Assembly (NCBI GenBank): GCA_021737245.1
Contig: JAIPEI010000287.1
Span: forward strand, 1 to 5,203
DNA: 5,203 nt
DNA from: Deltaproteobacteria bacterium
GTDB lineage: Bacteria; Desulfobacterota; DSM-4660; Desulfatiglandales; HGW-15
Direction: 5' to 3'
Within the stretch, counting starts at the first letter, position 1. The number at the start of each line of letters is the position of its first letter. A program made the position numbers and the translations under genes. Shown here in pieces: positions 1 through 5,052 of this stretch. A model generated the notes under the pieces. It saw only the letters and a program-made list of their open reading frames with translations. It was not told the origin of the DNA and searched no databases.

Positions 1-279
1 CACGCGGGACGGCCTCAGCCCGGTCACAAAGGAGCACTGAAGGTCGCAGATTCCGCAGTGGCTGCAGGAACGGGCCACGTCCACAAGCCGCTCCGTGCAG
101 GAGATCCTCCCTTCCGAGAGCGCCTGGTAGAGCAGCATCCGTCCCTGGGGGTAGTAGCTGACAAAGGGCTTCCCCCCGGCGGCCGGGCAGAGGCCCGTGC
201 CGAGAAAATCGATCTTGCACATGGCATACTGACGGCACTGGCGGGCCGTGGCAGCCGCATCCGGATCAATGGACGGCAT
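1..279 (-). CDS. Cysteine-rich iron-sulfur (4Fe-4S) protein, N-terminal part; cut by window edge
   Basis: An open frame of 93 codons runs from an ATG at 279 off the left edge with no stop, so only the N-terminus is seen. Residues 72-82 (CSHCGICDLQC) give the ferredoxin-type CxxCxxCxxxC pattern that binds one 4Fe-4S cluster, as in HdrC/GlpC and glycolate-oxidase Fe-S subunits. Four more cysteines lie upstream (15, 21, 31, 61), the first pair in CRQYAMC; they could bind a second cluster or be structural. No signal peptide or membrane segment is visible, so a cytoplasmic or membrane-peripheral electron carrier is likely. The ATG is chosen because GGGAG lies 8 bases upstream (292-288). The missing part could be a second cluster, CCG domains or a fused FAD oxidase domain; the full family cannot be decided here. 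It lies on the same strand as the exporter operon but 275 bases beyond it, and looks like a separate transcription unit. Confidence 0.8.
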   Translation of the reverse strand, partial: MPSIDPDAAATARQCRQYAMCKIDFLGTGLCPAAGGKPFVSYYPQGRMLLYQALSEGRISCTERLVDVARSCSHCGICDLQCSFVTGLRPSRV

Positions 280-377
280 GGCGTCGTCTCCCAATGACTG
301 CCGGCGGCTCGTGCATGGCGGAATCCTTTGCTGCCCGGGAGAAAGTCTGGGCTTTCTGGTGATATGCAAACGGAGCT

Positions 378-393
378 CGGTTGTTGAAAACCG
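378..393 (-). repeat. Short hairpin in the leader of the Fe-S gene
   Basis: A perfect 5-bp inverted repeat (CGGTT, 6-base loop, AACCG) sits next to a very GC-rich run (391-408). It is too short to be called a terminator and is not followed by a T-run in either direction. It may only be part of leader structure. Confidence 0.25.
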
Positions 394-438
394 GGCCCGC
401 CGGGCGGCGTTCGATCGATGCCCGAAAATATTGCATCA

Positions 439-467
439 ATGATACCACGGGATGGAAGGGAGATGAA
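439..467 (-). promoter_or_regulatory. Candidate promoter for the Fe-S gene
   Basis: On the minus strand TATCAT (444-439) matches 5 of 6 bases of the sigma-70 -10 box and is preceded by TGG, giving an extended -10 (TGnTATcAT). TTCATC (467-462) lies 17 bases upstream and is a weak -35 (3 of 6), which is tolerable for an extended -10 promoter. The same stretch (447-432) also has the GG-N10-GC spacing of a sigma-54 -24/-12 element, with about 8 of 12 consensus bases, so the sigma factor is ambiguous. Predicted start is near 432. This is motif reading by eye only. Confidence 0.35.
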
Positions 468-480
468 CGATTAATGTCAC

Positions 481-530
481 GATCCCGTGCGGGCCGGGGT
501 CCTGAGAGCAGCCCGGCCTCACGGGAGATC
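481..530 (-). terminator. Long inverted repeat after the exporter operon; possible transcription end
   Basis: Twenty-four bases after the ATPase stop codon lies a strong stem: CCCGTG pairs with CACGGG (525-520 with 489-484) and GGCCGGG pairs with CCCGGCC (518-512 with 498-492), separated by a one-base/two-base internal bulge. GAT/ATC at the outer ends could extend it past a two-base bulge. The loop is 13 bases (511-499). No T-run follows on either strand, so it is not a classic intrinsic terminator. It may act with Rho, protect the mRNA 3' end, or terminate without a U-tract. Confidence 0.45.
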
Positions 531-554
531 CGGCTCCATTCGGTCTGCTACGGT

Positions 555-1682
555 CTAGGTGAAATACTCCTTCTTGAGCTGCTCCCCGAAGCTGGTGGAG
601 CTGTGAACCACCTCATCGAACTTGTCCTTGGGCAGGATGAAGACCTCAAGCGGCTCCAGAGCCTTGATGGTAGCGGCGCGGGGCTCGTCCCTGAGGAGCG
701 CCAGCTCTCCGAAGAAATCACCGGGGCCCAGTGTCCCGACGGAACGGAGCTGCCCTTTTGTGTCCTTGAGGATTTCAACGGTGCCGGCGCGGATCAGAAA
801 GAACTTGTCTCCACGTTCCCCCTGCTGGATCACGAAGTCCCCGGCGGAGTAAGTCACCAGCTTCATCTCCTTGGCCGCTCCGGCCAGCACGGTCGGCGAC
901 ACGTCCTTGAACACCCGGCTCTTTCGGAGAAACTCACCGATGACAATGGAGTCCGACACCACCACGTCGGAGACGATGTAGCGGTCCACCATCTTGAGGA
1001 TCCGATCGGCCGCGTCCAGGATCCGATTGTCGTGGGTGACGATCATGATGGTGCAGTCCTCCTCTTTGGCCCGCTTCTGGAGGATCTGGACCACCTGCCG
1101 CCCCGTATCCTTGTCCAGGGCCGCGGTCGGCTCATCCGCCAGGATGAGCTTGGGGTGGTTAACCAGGGCCCGGCCGATGGCGACCCGTTGCTGCTGTCCG
1201 CCGGAGAGTTTTTCCGGCTTGTAGTGCATTCGATCCTTTAGCCCCAGCTCGGTGAGGATCGCGGCTGGGCGTTCTTTGAGCTCCTTTCCGGAGTATGGGT
1301 ACAGCTGCATGGCCAGGGCCAGGGTCTGAAAGGCGGTCAGGGACTCGAACAGGTTGTGGGCCTGAAAGATGAACCCGATGTTCGTCCGGACCTCCTGGAG
1401 ACCGCGGGCGCTCATTCCCCCCAGGTCGTGCCCCAGGACCTTCATGCTCCCCTCCTGGATGGATCGGAGGGCCCCGATCAGGGTCAGGAGGGTCGTCTTG
1501 CCGGATCCGGAGGGGCCGGTCAGGATCACGATCTCCCCCGGGAAGACCTGGAGCCGGTTGTCGAAGAGCACCTGCTTGCGGCTCTCTCCTTCGCCGAAGG
1601 CATAGTTGATGCCCTTCATCTCGATGGACGGTTGAACCGCCTTTTCCCGAATGACGAATGCGGGAGATGCTGACGGATTCAA
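555..1682 (-). CDS. devA: DevA-type ABC exporter ATPase fused to a C-terminal cyclic-nucleotide-binding domain
   Basis: This 375-residue cytoplasmic protein would power the exporter. The ABC ATPase domain (about residues 20-235) is complete: Walker A GPSGSGKT (56-63), Q-loop Gln107, signature LSGGQ (159-163), Walker B LILADE (179-184), D-loop ALD (188-190) and switch His217. The stretch VLFDNRLQVFPGEIVILTGP is typical of DevA/MacB/LolD-type ATPases. A linker (236-257) leads to a cyclic-nucleotide-binding domain (about 258-372) with an intact phosphate-binding cassette FGELALLRDEPRAATI (324-339), including Glu326 and Arg335. Ala follows the Arg, as in cAMP-binding PKA sites, rather than the Thr of PKG. 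Usual DevA proteins are about 220-240 residues, so the extra domain is the oddity. The start is TTG at 1682, with AGGAGG 6 bases upstream; no ATG precedes residue 22. The frame stays open far upstream inside the permease gene, but that part has no DevA similarity. It is last in the operon, 11 bases after the second permease. The substrate is unknown. Confidence 0.93.
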   Translation of the reverse strand: MNPSASPAFVIREKAVQPSIEMKGINYAFGEGESRKQVLFDNRLQVFPGEIVILTGPSGSGKTTLLTLIGALRSIQEGSMKVLGHDLGGMSARGLQEVRTNIGFIFQAHNLFESLTAFQTLALAMQLYPYSGKELKERPAAILTELGLKDRMHYKPEKLSGGQQQRVAIGRALVNHPKLILADEPTAALDKDTGRQVVQILQKRAKEEDCTIMIVTHDNRILDAADRILKMVDRYIVSDVVVSDSIVIGEFLRKSRVFKDVSPTVLAGAAKEMKLVTYSAGDFVIQQGERGDKFFLIRAGTVEILKDTKGQLRSVGTLGPGDFFGELALLRDEPRAATIKALEPLEVFILPKDKFDEVVHSSTSFGEQLKKEYFT

Positions 1683-1688
1683 ATCACT

Positions 1689-1694
1689 CCTCCT
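1689..1694 (-). promoter_or_regulatory. Ribosome binding site that fixes the TTG start of the ATPase
   Basis: AGGAGG (1694-1689) begins on the last base of the permease stop TGA (1696-1694) and ends 6 bases before the TTG at 1682-1680. It is the strongest Shine-Dalgarno sequence in the window. It supports TTG as the start, because the nearby GTG (out of frame, followed at once by a stop) and the first in-frame ATG (residue 22, already in the first strand of the ABC domain) are poor choices. Confidence 0.7.
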
Positions 1695-2839
1695 CAATAC
1701 AGGGATGCAGGATCCGCGGAGGTCACCCGCTTTACGGCGATCAGCCCGCCTATGGCGCACATCACGATGGTGAAACAGAAAATCAGGGCGATCCTTCCTA
1801 TGGTCAGAAACATGAGAATCCCGGTGTAATACTCGATGACGGCATAAAGGAGATAGCCGAAGGCCAGCCCGGGGATGAAACCCAGGGCGGAGAGCCAGAG
1901 GGCCTCCTGCACCACTGTCTTCCGGAGGAACCGGTCGGAAAACCCCATGGCCCGCAGGGTGGCGTACTGGGGCATGTGATCCGTGATCTCGTTGTACAGG
2001 ATCTGGTAGCAGATGATCACTCCGATGACGAATCCGATGATCATGCCCACGCCGAAGATGGCGCCCAGGGGGACCGCCTTGATGGTATGGATCACCTCCC
2101 GCCTTCTCAGCTCTTCGGGCGTCAGCACAATGATGTCCTTTGGGAGCCGATCCAGGATCCGCTGCTTCAGGGCGTGAACGTCGCTGCCCGGCCTGGTCCT
2201 CAGGAGGCCGTATGCGATCTGCTTGCTCTCCCGGGCCCACCTGCCCCACAGCCAGGTTGCATCGGACATCAGAATGGTGCCGTCGATGCTGAAATTGGGT
2301 CCCAGCTCCACTAAACCGGCCACCCGATACTTCCGGCCGCTGATCTCGATGTCCTGGCCCGGCTCGATCCTGCCGAAGATTCTCCTCGACTTGGCATCGA
2401 ACACCACTGTCCCCTGCCTTTTCAAGGCCTCCCCTATCTCCTCGCTGTTGGGAAAACCCAAAGGGGTGGAGCCGGGCGGGAAGGCCATCACGAAGATCAC
2501 CTTGGTCAGGCCGGTCTGGGGATTTTTCATCCCCACCAGCGCCTTGTAGATCGGCACCGCCTCGACGACCTCCTCGAACCCCATGGCCTGCATCATTCGG
2601 CTCCGGTCCATGGTCGCATACTTGTTCAAATGAATGCTTCGAATGTCCATCATGATCAGGTCCGCATTGAAGTAGGTCGCCAGCCTCGCCTGGCTGTCGT
2701 TGATCCCGTTGAAAAACCCCATCTCCATCAGCATGATTACCACCGTGAAGGCCATGGCGCTCAGGGACATTGCCAGGCGGGCCTTCTTGTGAAGGAGCAT
2801 CTTTCGAGCGATGGAGATCCTGTGGGGAGAGGAAAGCAT
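1694..2839 (-). CDS. devC: DevC-type ABC exporter permease, second paralogue (FtsX/MacB superfamily)
   Basis: This 381-residue inner-membrane protein has the four-helix layout of DevC/FtsX permeases: helix 1 at about 22-42, a large periplasmic domain (about 45-255), then helices at about 258-282, 313-337 and 349-370. The N-terminal ISIARKMLLHKKARL and the cytoplasmic stretch EITDHMPQYATLRAMGF (284-300), expected to contact the ATPase, are family hallmarks, as is the end DPASLY. The frame is open to an ATG at 2905, but 2839 is preferred: it gives the usual DevC N-terminus, has GGAG 8 bases upstream (2851-2848), and its ATG overlaps the previous stop as TGATG, implying translational coupling. 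It is related to the preceding permease but clearly diverged, so the pair probably forms a heterodimer. Like MacB, it probably transmits ATP-driven movement to the periplasm rather than forming a classic channel. Confidence 0.9.
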   Translation of the reverse strand: MLSSPHRISIARKMLLHKKARLAMSLSAMAFTVVIMLMEMGFFNGINDSQARLATYFNADLIMMDIRSIHLNKYATMDRSRMMQAMGFEEVVEAVPIYKALVGMKNPQTGLTKVIFVMAFPPGSTPLGFPNSEEIGEALKRQGTVVFDAKSRRIFGRIEPGQDIEISGRKYRVAGLVELGPNFSIDGTILMSDATWLWGRWARESKQIAYGLLRTRPGSDVHALKQRILDRLPKDIIVLTPEELRRREVIHTIKAVPLGAIFGVGMIIGFVIGVIICYQILYNEITDHMPQYATLRAMGFSDRFLRKTVVQEALWLSALGFIPGLAFGYLLYAVIEYYTGILMFLTIGRIALIFCFTIVMCAIGGLIAVKRVTSADPASLY

Positions 2840-3966
2840 CAATAGAGCTCCGCGGGATCGGTTCGCCGGACCTTTTGCAGCCCCAGGATGCAGGAGATTA
2901 TGCACATAATGAGGCTCATGGAAAAGACAAAGAGGGCCATCCCCGGCGTTAGATCCATGGGCATTTTGGATAGGGCGTGCACGACATGAAACACCACGTA
3001 GGCAAGTCCGAGGGCCGGAAAGTAGCTCATCAAGGCATACATCAGGGCCTGCTTGACGCCGATCCCGTAAATGAATCCGGAGTTGAAACCCATGGCCTTG
3101 AGCGTGGCGAACTCGTTCAGTCGATTGGAAATGTCAGTGTTTAGGACCTGGAACAGGATGACGACGCCCACTATGAAGGCCACCACGACGCCGGTCTGAA
3201 AAATCACCCCCACCGGTTTGACCGAGATGAAGTAGTCCTGCTCCTGATTAATCATCTCCTCCCGCGTGAAGACGAGGACGTCATCCGGCAGGATCCGTTT
3301 CAGCTTTTCCTTGACGGCCTCCGGATCGGCGCCCTCCCGCACCCGCAGAAAACCGTAGTTGAGTTTTCGCGGATCGATCCGGGTAAGGCGGAAGAAGTTG
3401 TCGTTGCTCATGATGACGCAGCCGTCGGAGAAAAGCGAGACCCCCAGCTTGAACTGTCCGGTGATCGTGACGGTCTTTTCGTTGACCTCCACCTCCCTGC
3501 CGACTGTCAGATCGCCGTACCCCGGATGGCTGTAGACGTCAACCAGCACGGTGTTGTTCTTCTGGATCTTCTCCACCCCGGACCGGATCTCGGGATCGCG
3601 GATGAACCCCTGGTCGAGGGTAATGCCGAAGACCATCAGCTCGGAGGTGAGCTCCGTGTCCGGGTCTTTCCACCAGCCGTTGGAGATGTTCAGGTTCACC
3701 CAGGATTCGATTTCCGGGAGAACCTGGGCCTGGGTGAGCCGCATCTTGTCGAACCGGTCCGGGGCGCCCATGAACTTGTATCGTTCCGATACGATACCCA
3801 GGTCATAGTTGAACCGGTCGAACAAGGCGCCGGCGGCCGTCCGCGCCCCCTGCAAGAAGCCGAGCTGCATGAAGACGAGAAGAACGGAAAAGGCGATTCC
3901 GCTCACTGCGGCGGCGGCCCGCTTCTTGTTCTGAAACACGTTTTTCCGGGCGATAGGAATGTTCAT
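2839..3966 (-). CDS. devC: DevC-type ABC exporter permease, first paralogue (FtsX/MacB superfamily)
   Basis: This 375-residue inner-membrane permease starts MNIPIARKNVFQNKKR, the usual DevC beginning. Helix 1 spans about 15-36, a periplasmic domain about 40-245, and helices 2-4 about 252-276, 305-331 and 342-364. The stretch DISNRLNEFATLKAMGF (278-294) is the expected ATPase-contacting segment and matches the one in the second permease; both proteins end in DPA(E/S)LY. The ribosome binding site is weak: GGAA (3980-3977) lies 10 bases before the ATG, just beyond a small hairpin. The frame remains open upstream to the DevB stop, but there is no other plausible start codon or family-like sequence there. 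By family, it couples ATP hydrolysis to movement of the periplasmic adaptor and substrate. Two copies of the single ATPase would serve the pair. Confidence 0.92.
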   Translation of the reverse strand: MNIPIARKNVFQNKKRAAAAVSGIAFSVLLVFMQLGFLQGARTAAGALFDRFNYDLGIVSERYKFMGAPDRFDKMRLTQAQVLPEIESWVNLNISNGWWKDPDTELTSELMVFGITLDQGFIRDPEIRSGVEKIQKNNTVLVDVYSHPGYGDLTVGREVEVNEKTVTITGQFKLGVSLFSDGCVIMSNDNFFRLTRIDPRKLNYGFLRVREGADPEAVKEKLKRILPDDVLVFTREEMINQEQDYFISVKPVGVIFQTGVVVAFIVGVVILFQVLNTDISNRLNEFATLKAMGFNSGFIYGIGVKQALMYALMSYFPALGLAYVVFHVVHALSKMPMDLTPGMALFVFSMSLIMCIISCILGLQKVRRTDPAELY

Positions 3967-4062
3967 GCCGGGTAGTTTCCAGCCCGCCCAACCCGGCGGG
4001 ATCGAGGTGTGGATACGACAAGCCTCCGCCGTGAGGAGACGGGAGCGTGGAGCTATATCGGG
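3967..4062. other. 96-base gap between the adaptor and first permease genes
   Basis: This is the only sizeable spacer inside the operon. The minus strand carries a perfect 6-bp inverted repeat (CCCGCC, loop GGGTTG, GGCGGG; 4000-3983) immediately upstream of the weak ribosome binding site of the first permease (3980-3977). No T-run follows, so termination is unlikely; a role in setting permease translation or mRNA processing is possible. I see no convincing internal promoter. Confidence 0.5.
3983..4000 (-). repeat. GC-rich hairpin just upstream of the first permease's ribosome binding site
   Basis: Six perfectly paired bases, all G-C, enclose a six-base loop. The stem ends two bases before GGAA, the only plausible Shine-Dalgarno-like sequence for the permease. 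It could slow or meter translation initiation; this is an inference from position. Confidence 0.4.
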
Positions 4063-5052
4063 TCAGTAGGCGATCGAAACATCAACCTCCAGGTTGATCA
4101 GCTTGGATGCCACGGCGGGTTCGTACAGTCGAACCTTGACATCGGCGGTTCGGTTGGCGGGATTGATGATCCGGCCGATGGATTCCACCTCCCCTGTCAA
4201 GGGCTTGGGAAGGGCGTTGCCTGTGACCGTCGCTTTCATGCCCGGGGATATCCTCAGGAGATCCCCCTCGAAGACCTCAGCGATCACATACATGTTCTCC
4301 AGGTCCGCCATTCGAATGATGGGCCTGCCACCGGTGGCCTCTCCAACACTCTGAAGGACCTCCAGGACCGTCCCCTCCATGGGGGCGTTCAAGCTGGCGT
4401 GCTCCAGCTTTTCCATCGCCAGCTCGAGCTGCTTCCGGGTTCGTTCCATGTTGATCTCACGGTTCAGGATCAACCGTTCCAGCTCCAGACGGGCCTGGGA
4501 GACTCGGATTTCCCGGTCCAGCACAAGTCGACTCAGCTCCTGCCCGGCCGAGTCCAGCTTGGACCCGCTCACCCGGACATGGTTTTCCCGCTCGTCCATC
4601 ATCTGCTCGGAGATGGACTTTCCGTCCGCCTGCTGAAACCGCTTCAGCCGCTTGAGGGCGAACTCGTTCTCCGACGCGGCCGCCTGGATTCGTTCCCTCT
4701 GAATCGATATGGCCCCGGCACCCAGCTCGTCCGCTTCCCGGACCCTGGCCTTCTGGAGGGCGATGGATTTTGAGCCCAGGTCATCGGCCTCCTTCGCCGC
4801 GATGCGGGCCATGTCGGCCTCCAGCTCGTAGGTCTCCCTGCTTTGGAAGACCACCAGACACGTCCCTTTCTTTACGGTCTCACCCTCCTGGACCGTGATC
4901 TCGGCAATGGTATCGCCCGCCGGTCCCGCCAGATCGACGATCCCTCCCTTGGGCTTGATACGTCCCAGGGCGCCGATGTTGTCCTCGGCGATTCCGTTTC
5001 CCGCAAAAGCCGCCCACAGTATCAATGCCGTCAAACAGATCTTGATTTTCAT
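4063..5052 (-). CDS. devB: DevB-type periplasmic adaptor (membrane fusion protein) of the ABC exporter
   Basis: This 329-residue adaptor should join the inner-membrane permeases to a TolC-like duct. Residues 1-22 form a signal peptide or N-terminal anchor (two Lys, a hydrophobic core, possible cleavage after AFA at 17 or GIA at 22). Residues about 32-71 are the first half of the lipoyl/barrel-sandwich domain (VQEGETVKKG). A long coiled-coil hairpin covers about 73-218, with its tip near 138-150 (RFQQADGKSIS, loosely like the TolC-contacting RxxxLxxxxxxS motif). The second lipoyl half is at about 219-251 (LNAPMEGTVLEV), and a beta-barrel domain ends the protein. At 329 residues it is, from memory of the family, short for DevB. 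Each hairpin arm contains an 18-residue tandem repeat. Its ATG overlaps the upstream stop as TAATG, so it is probably translationally coupled to the TolC-like gene; GAGAG lies about 10 bases upstream. Confidence 0.92.
   Translation of the reverse strand: MKIKICLTALILWAAFAGNGIAEDNIGALGRIKPKGGIVDLAGPAGDTIAEITVQEGETVKKGTCLVVFQSRETYELEADMARIAAKEADDLGSKSIALQKARVREADELGAGAISIQRERIQAAASENEFALKRLKRFQQADGKSISEQMMDERENHVRVSGSKLDSAGQELSRLVLDREIRVSQARLELERLILNREINMERTRKQLELAMEKLEHASLNAPMEGTVLEVLQSVGEATGGRPIIRMADLENMYVIAEVFEGDLLRISPGMKATVTGNALPKPLTGEVESIGRIINPANRTADVKVRLYEPAVASKLINLEVDVSIAY
4423..4530 (-). repeat. 18-residue tandem repeat in the descending arm of the DevB hairpin
   Basis: Residues 175-192 (beginning RLVLDREI) and 193-210 (beginning RLILNREI) align without gaps, with about 10 of 18 identical and several conservative changes. 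The DNA copies have diverged, so this is an old protein-level duplication or strong periodicity of a coiled coil. Confidence 0.55.
4681..4788 (-). repeat. 18-residue tandem repeat in the ascending arm of the DevB hairpin
   Basis: Residues 89-106 (beginning ADDLGSKSIALQKAR) and 107-124 (beginning ADELGAGAISIQRER) align without gaps, with about 7 of 18 identical and most of the rest conservative. The period equals that of the repeat in the opposite arm. Confidence 0.5.

Larger units (their letters stand above)
280..554. other. Intergenic region between exporter operon and Fe-S gene
   Basis: This 275-base gap holds no convincing gene. Reading in the minus direction it contains a long inverted repeat just after the ATPase stop (530-481), a candidate promoter (467-439), a short inverted repeat GATGC/GCATC around the predicted start of transcription (437-433 with 421-417), an 8-base palindrome TCGATCGA (418-411), a 5-bp hairpin (393-378) and the ribosome binding site of the Fe-S gene (292-288). 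If the promoter is right, the Fe-S gene has a leader of about 150 bases. The leader matches no riboswitch I recognise. Confidence 0.6.

Noticed and set aside
24..269. 81-codon minus-strand frame overlapping the Fe-S gene
   Set aside because: It is Arg/Ser/Pro rich and out of frame with the cysteine-motif protein, which is the convincing reading of this stretch.
266..448. 60-codon minus-strand frame (GTG start at 448) running from the gap into the Fe-S gene
   Set aside because: It overlaps the start of the Fe-S gene in another frame, begins inside the putative promoter, lacks a good ribosome binding site and resembles no known small protein.
381..1241. 286-codon plus-strand open frame antisense to the ATPase
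   Set aside because: It mirrors the codon pattern of the minus-strand gene, has no domain, membrane or signal features, and lies opposite a gene with every ABC motif intact.
1683..2249. Open frame continuing upstream of the ATPase, overlapping the second permease gene in another frame
   Set aside because: The translation is rich in Arg, His, Gly and Pro with no domain, and it overlaps a clear permease in a different frame. It stays open because of the high GC content.
1658..2314. 218-codon plus-strand open frame antisense to the second permease
   Set aside because: Its composition (Gly, Asp, His, Pro rich) is typical of the shadow of a membrane-protein gene, and it has no recognisable motif.
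2840..2905. Upstream ATG at 2905 for the second permease
   Set aside because: It would add 22 residues unlike the family and overlap the first permease by 67 bases. The ATG at 2839 has a ribosome binding site and a TGATG overlap.
3967..4065. Adaptor and first permease in the same frame, separated by one TGA and 32 open codons, hinting at readthrough or selenocysteine fusion
   Set aside because: The adaptor's C-terminus is periplasmic and the permease's N-terminus is cytoplasmic, so a direct fusion has the wrong topology. No selenocysteine element is evident, and a 32-codon open stretch is common at this GC content.
4009..4773. 254-codon plus-strand open frame antisense to the adaptor gene
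   Set aside because: It is the shadow of the DevB coding region; the opposite strand gives a complete adaptor with signal peptide and lipoyl halves.
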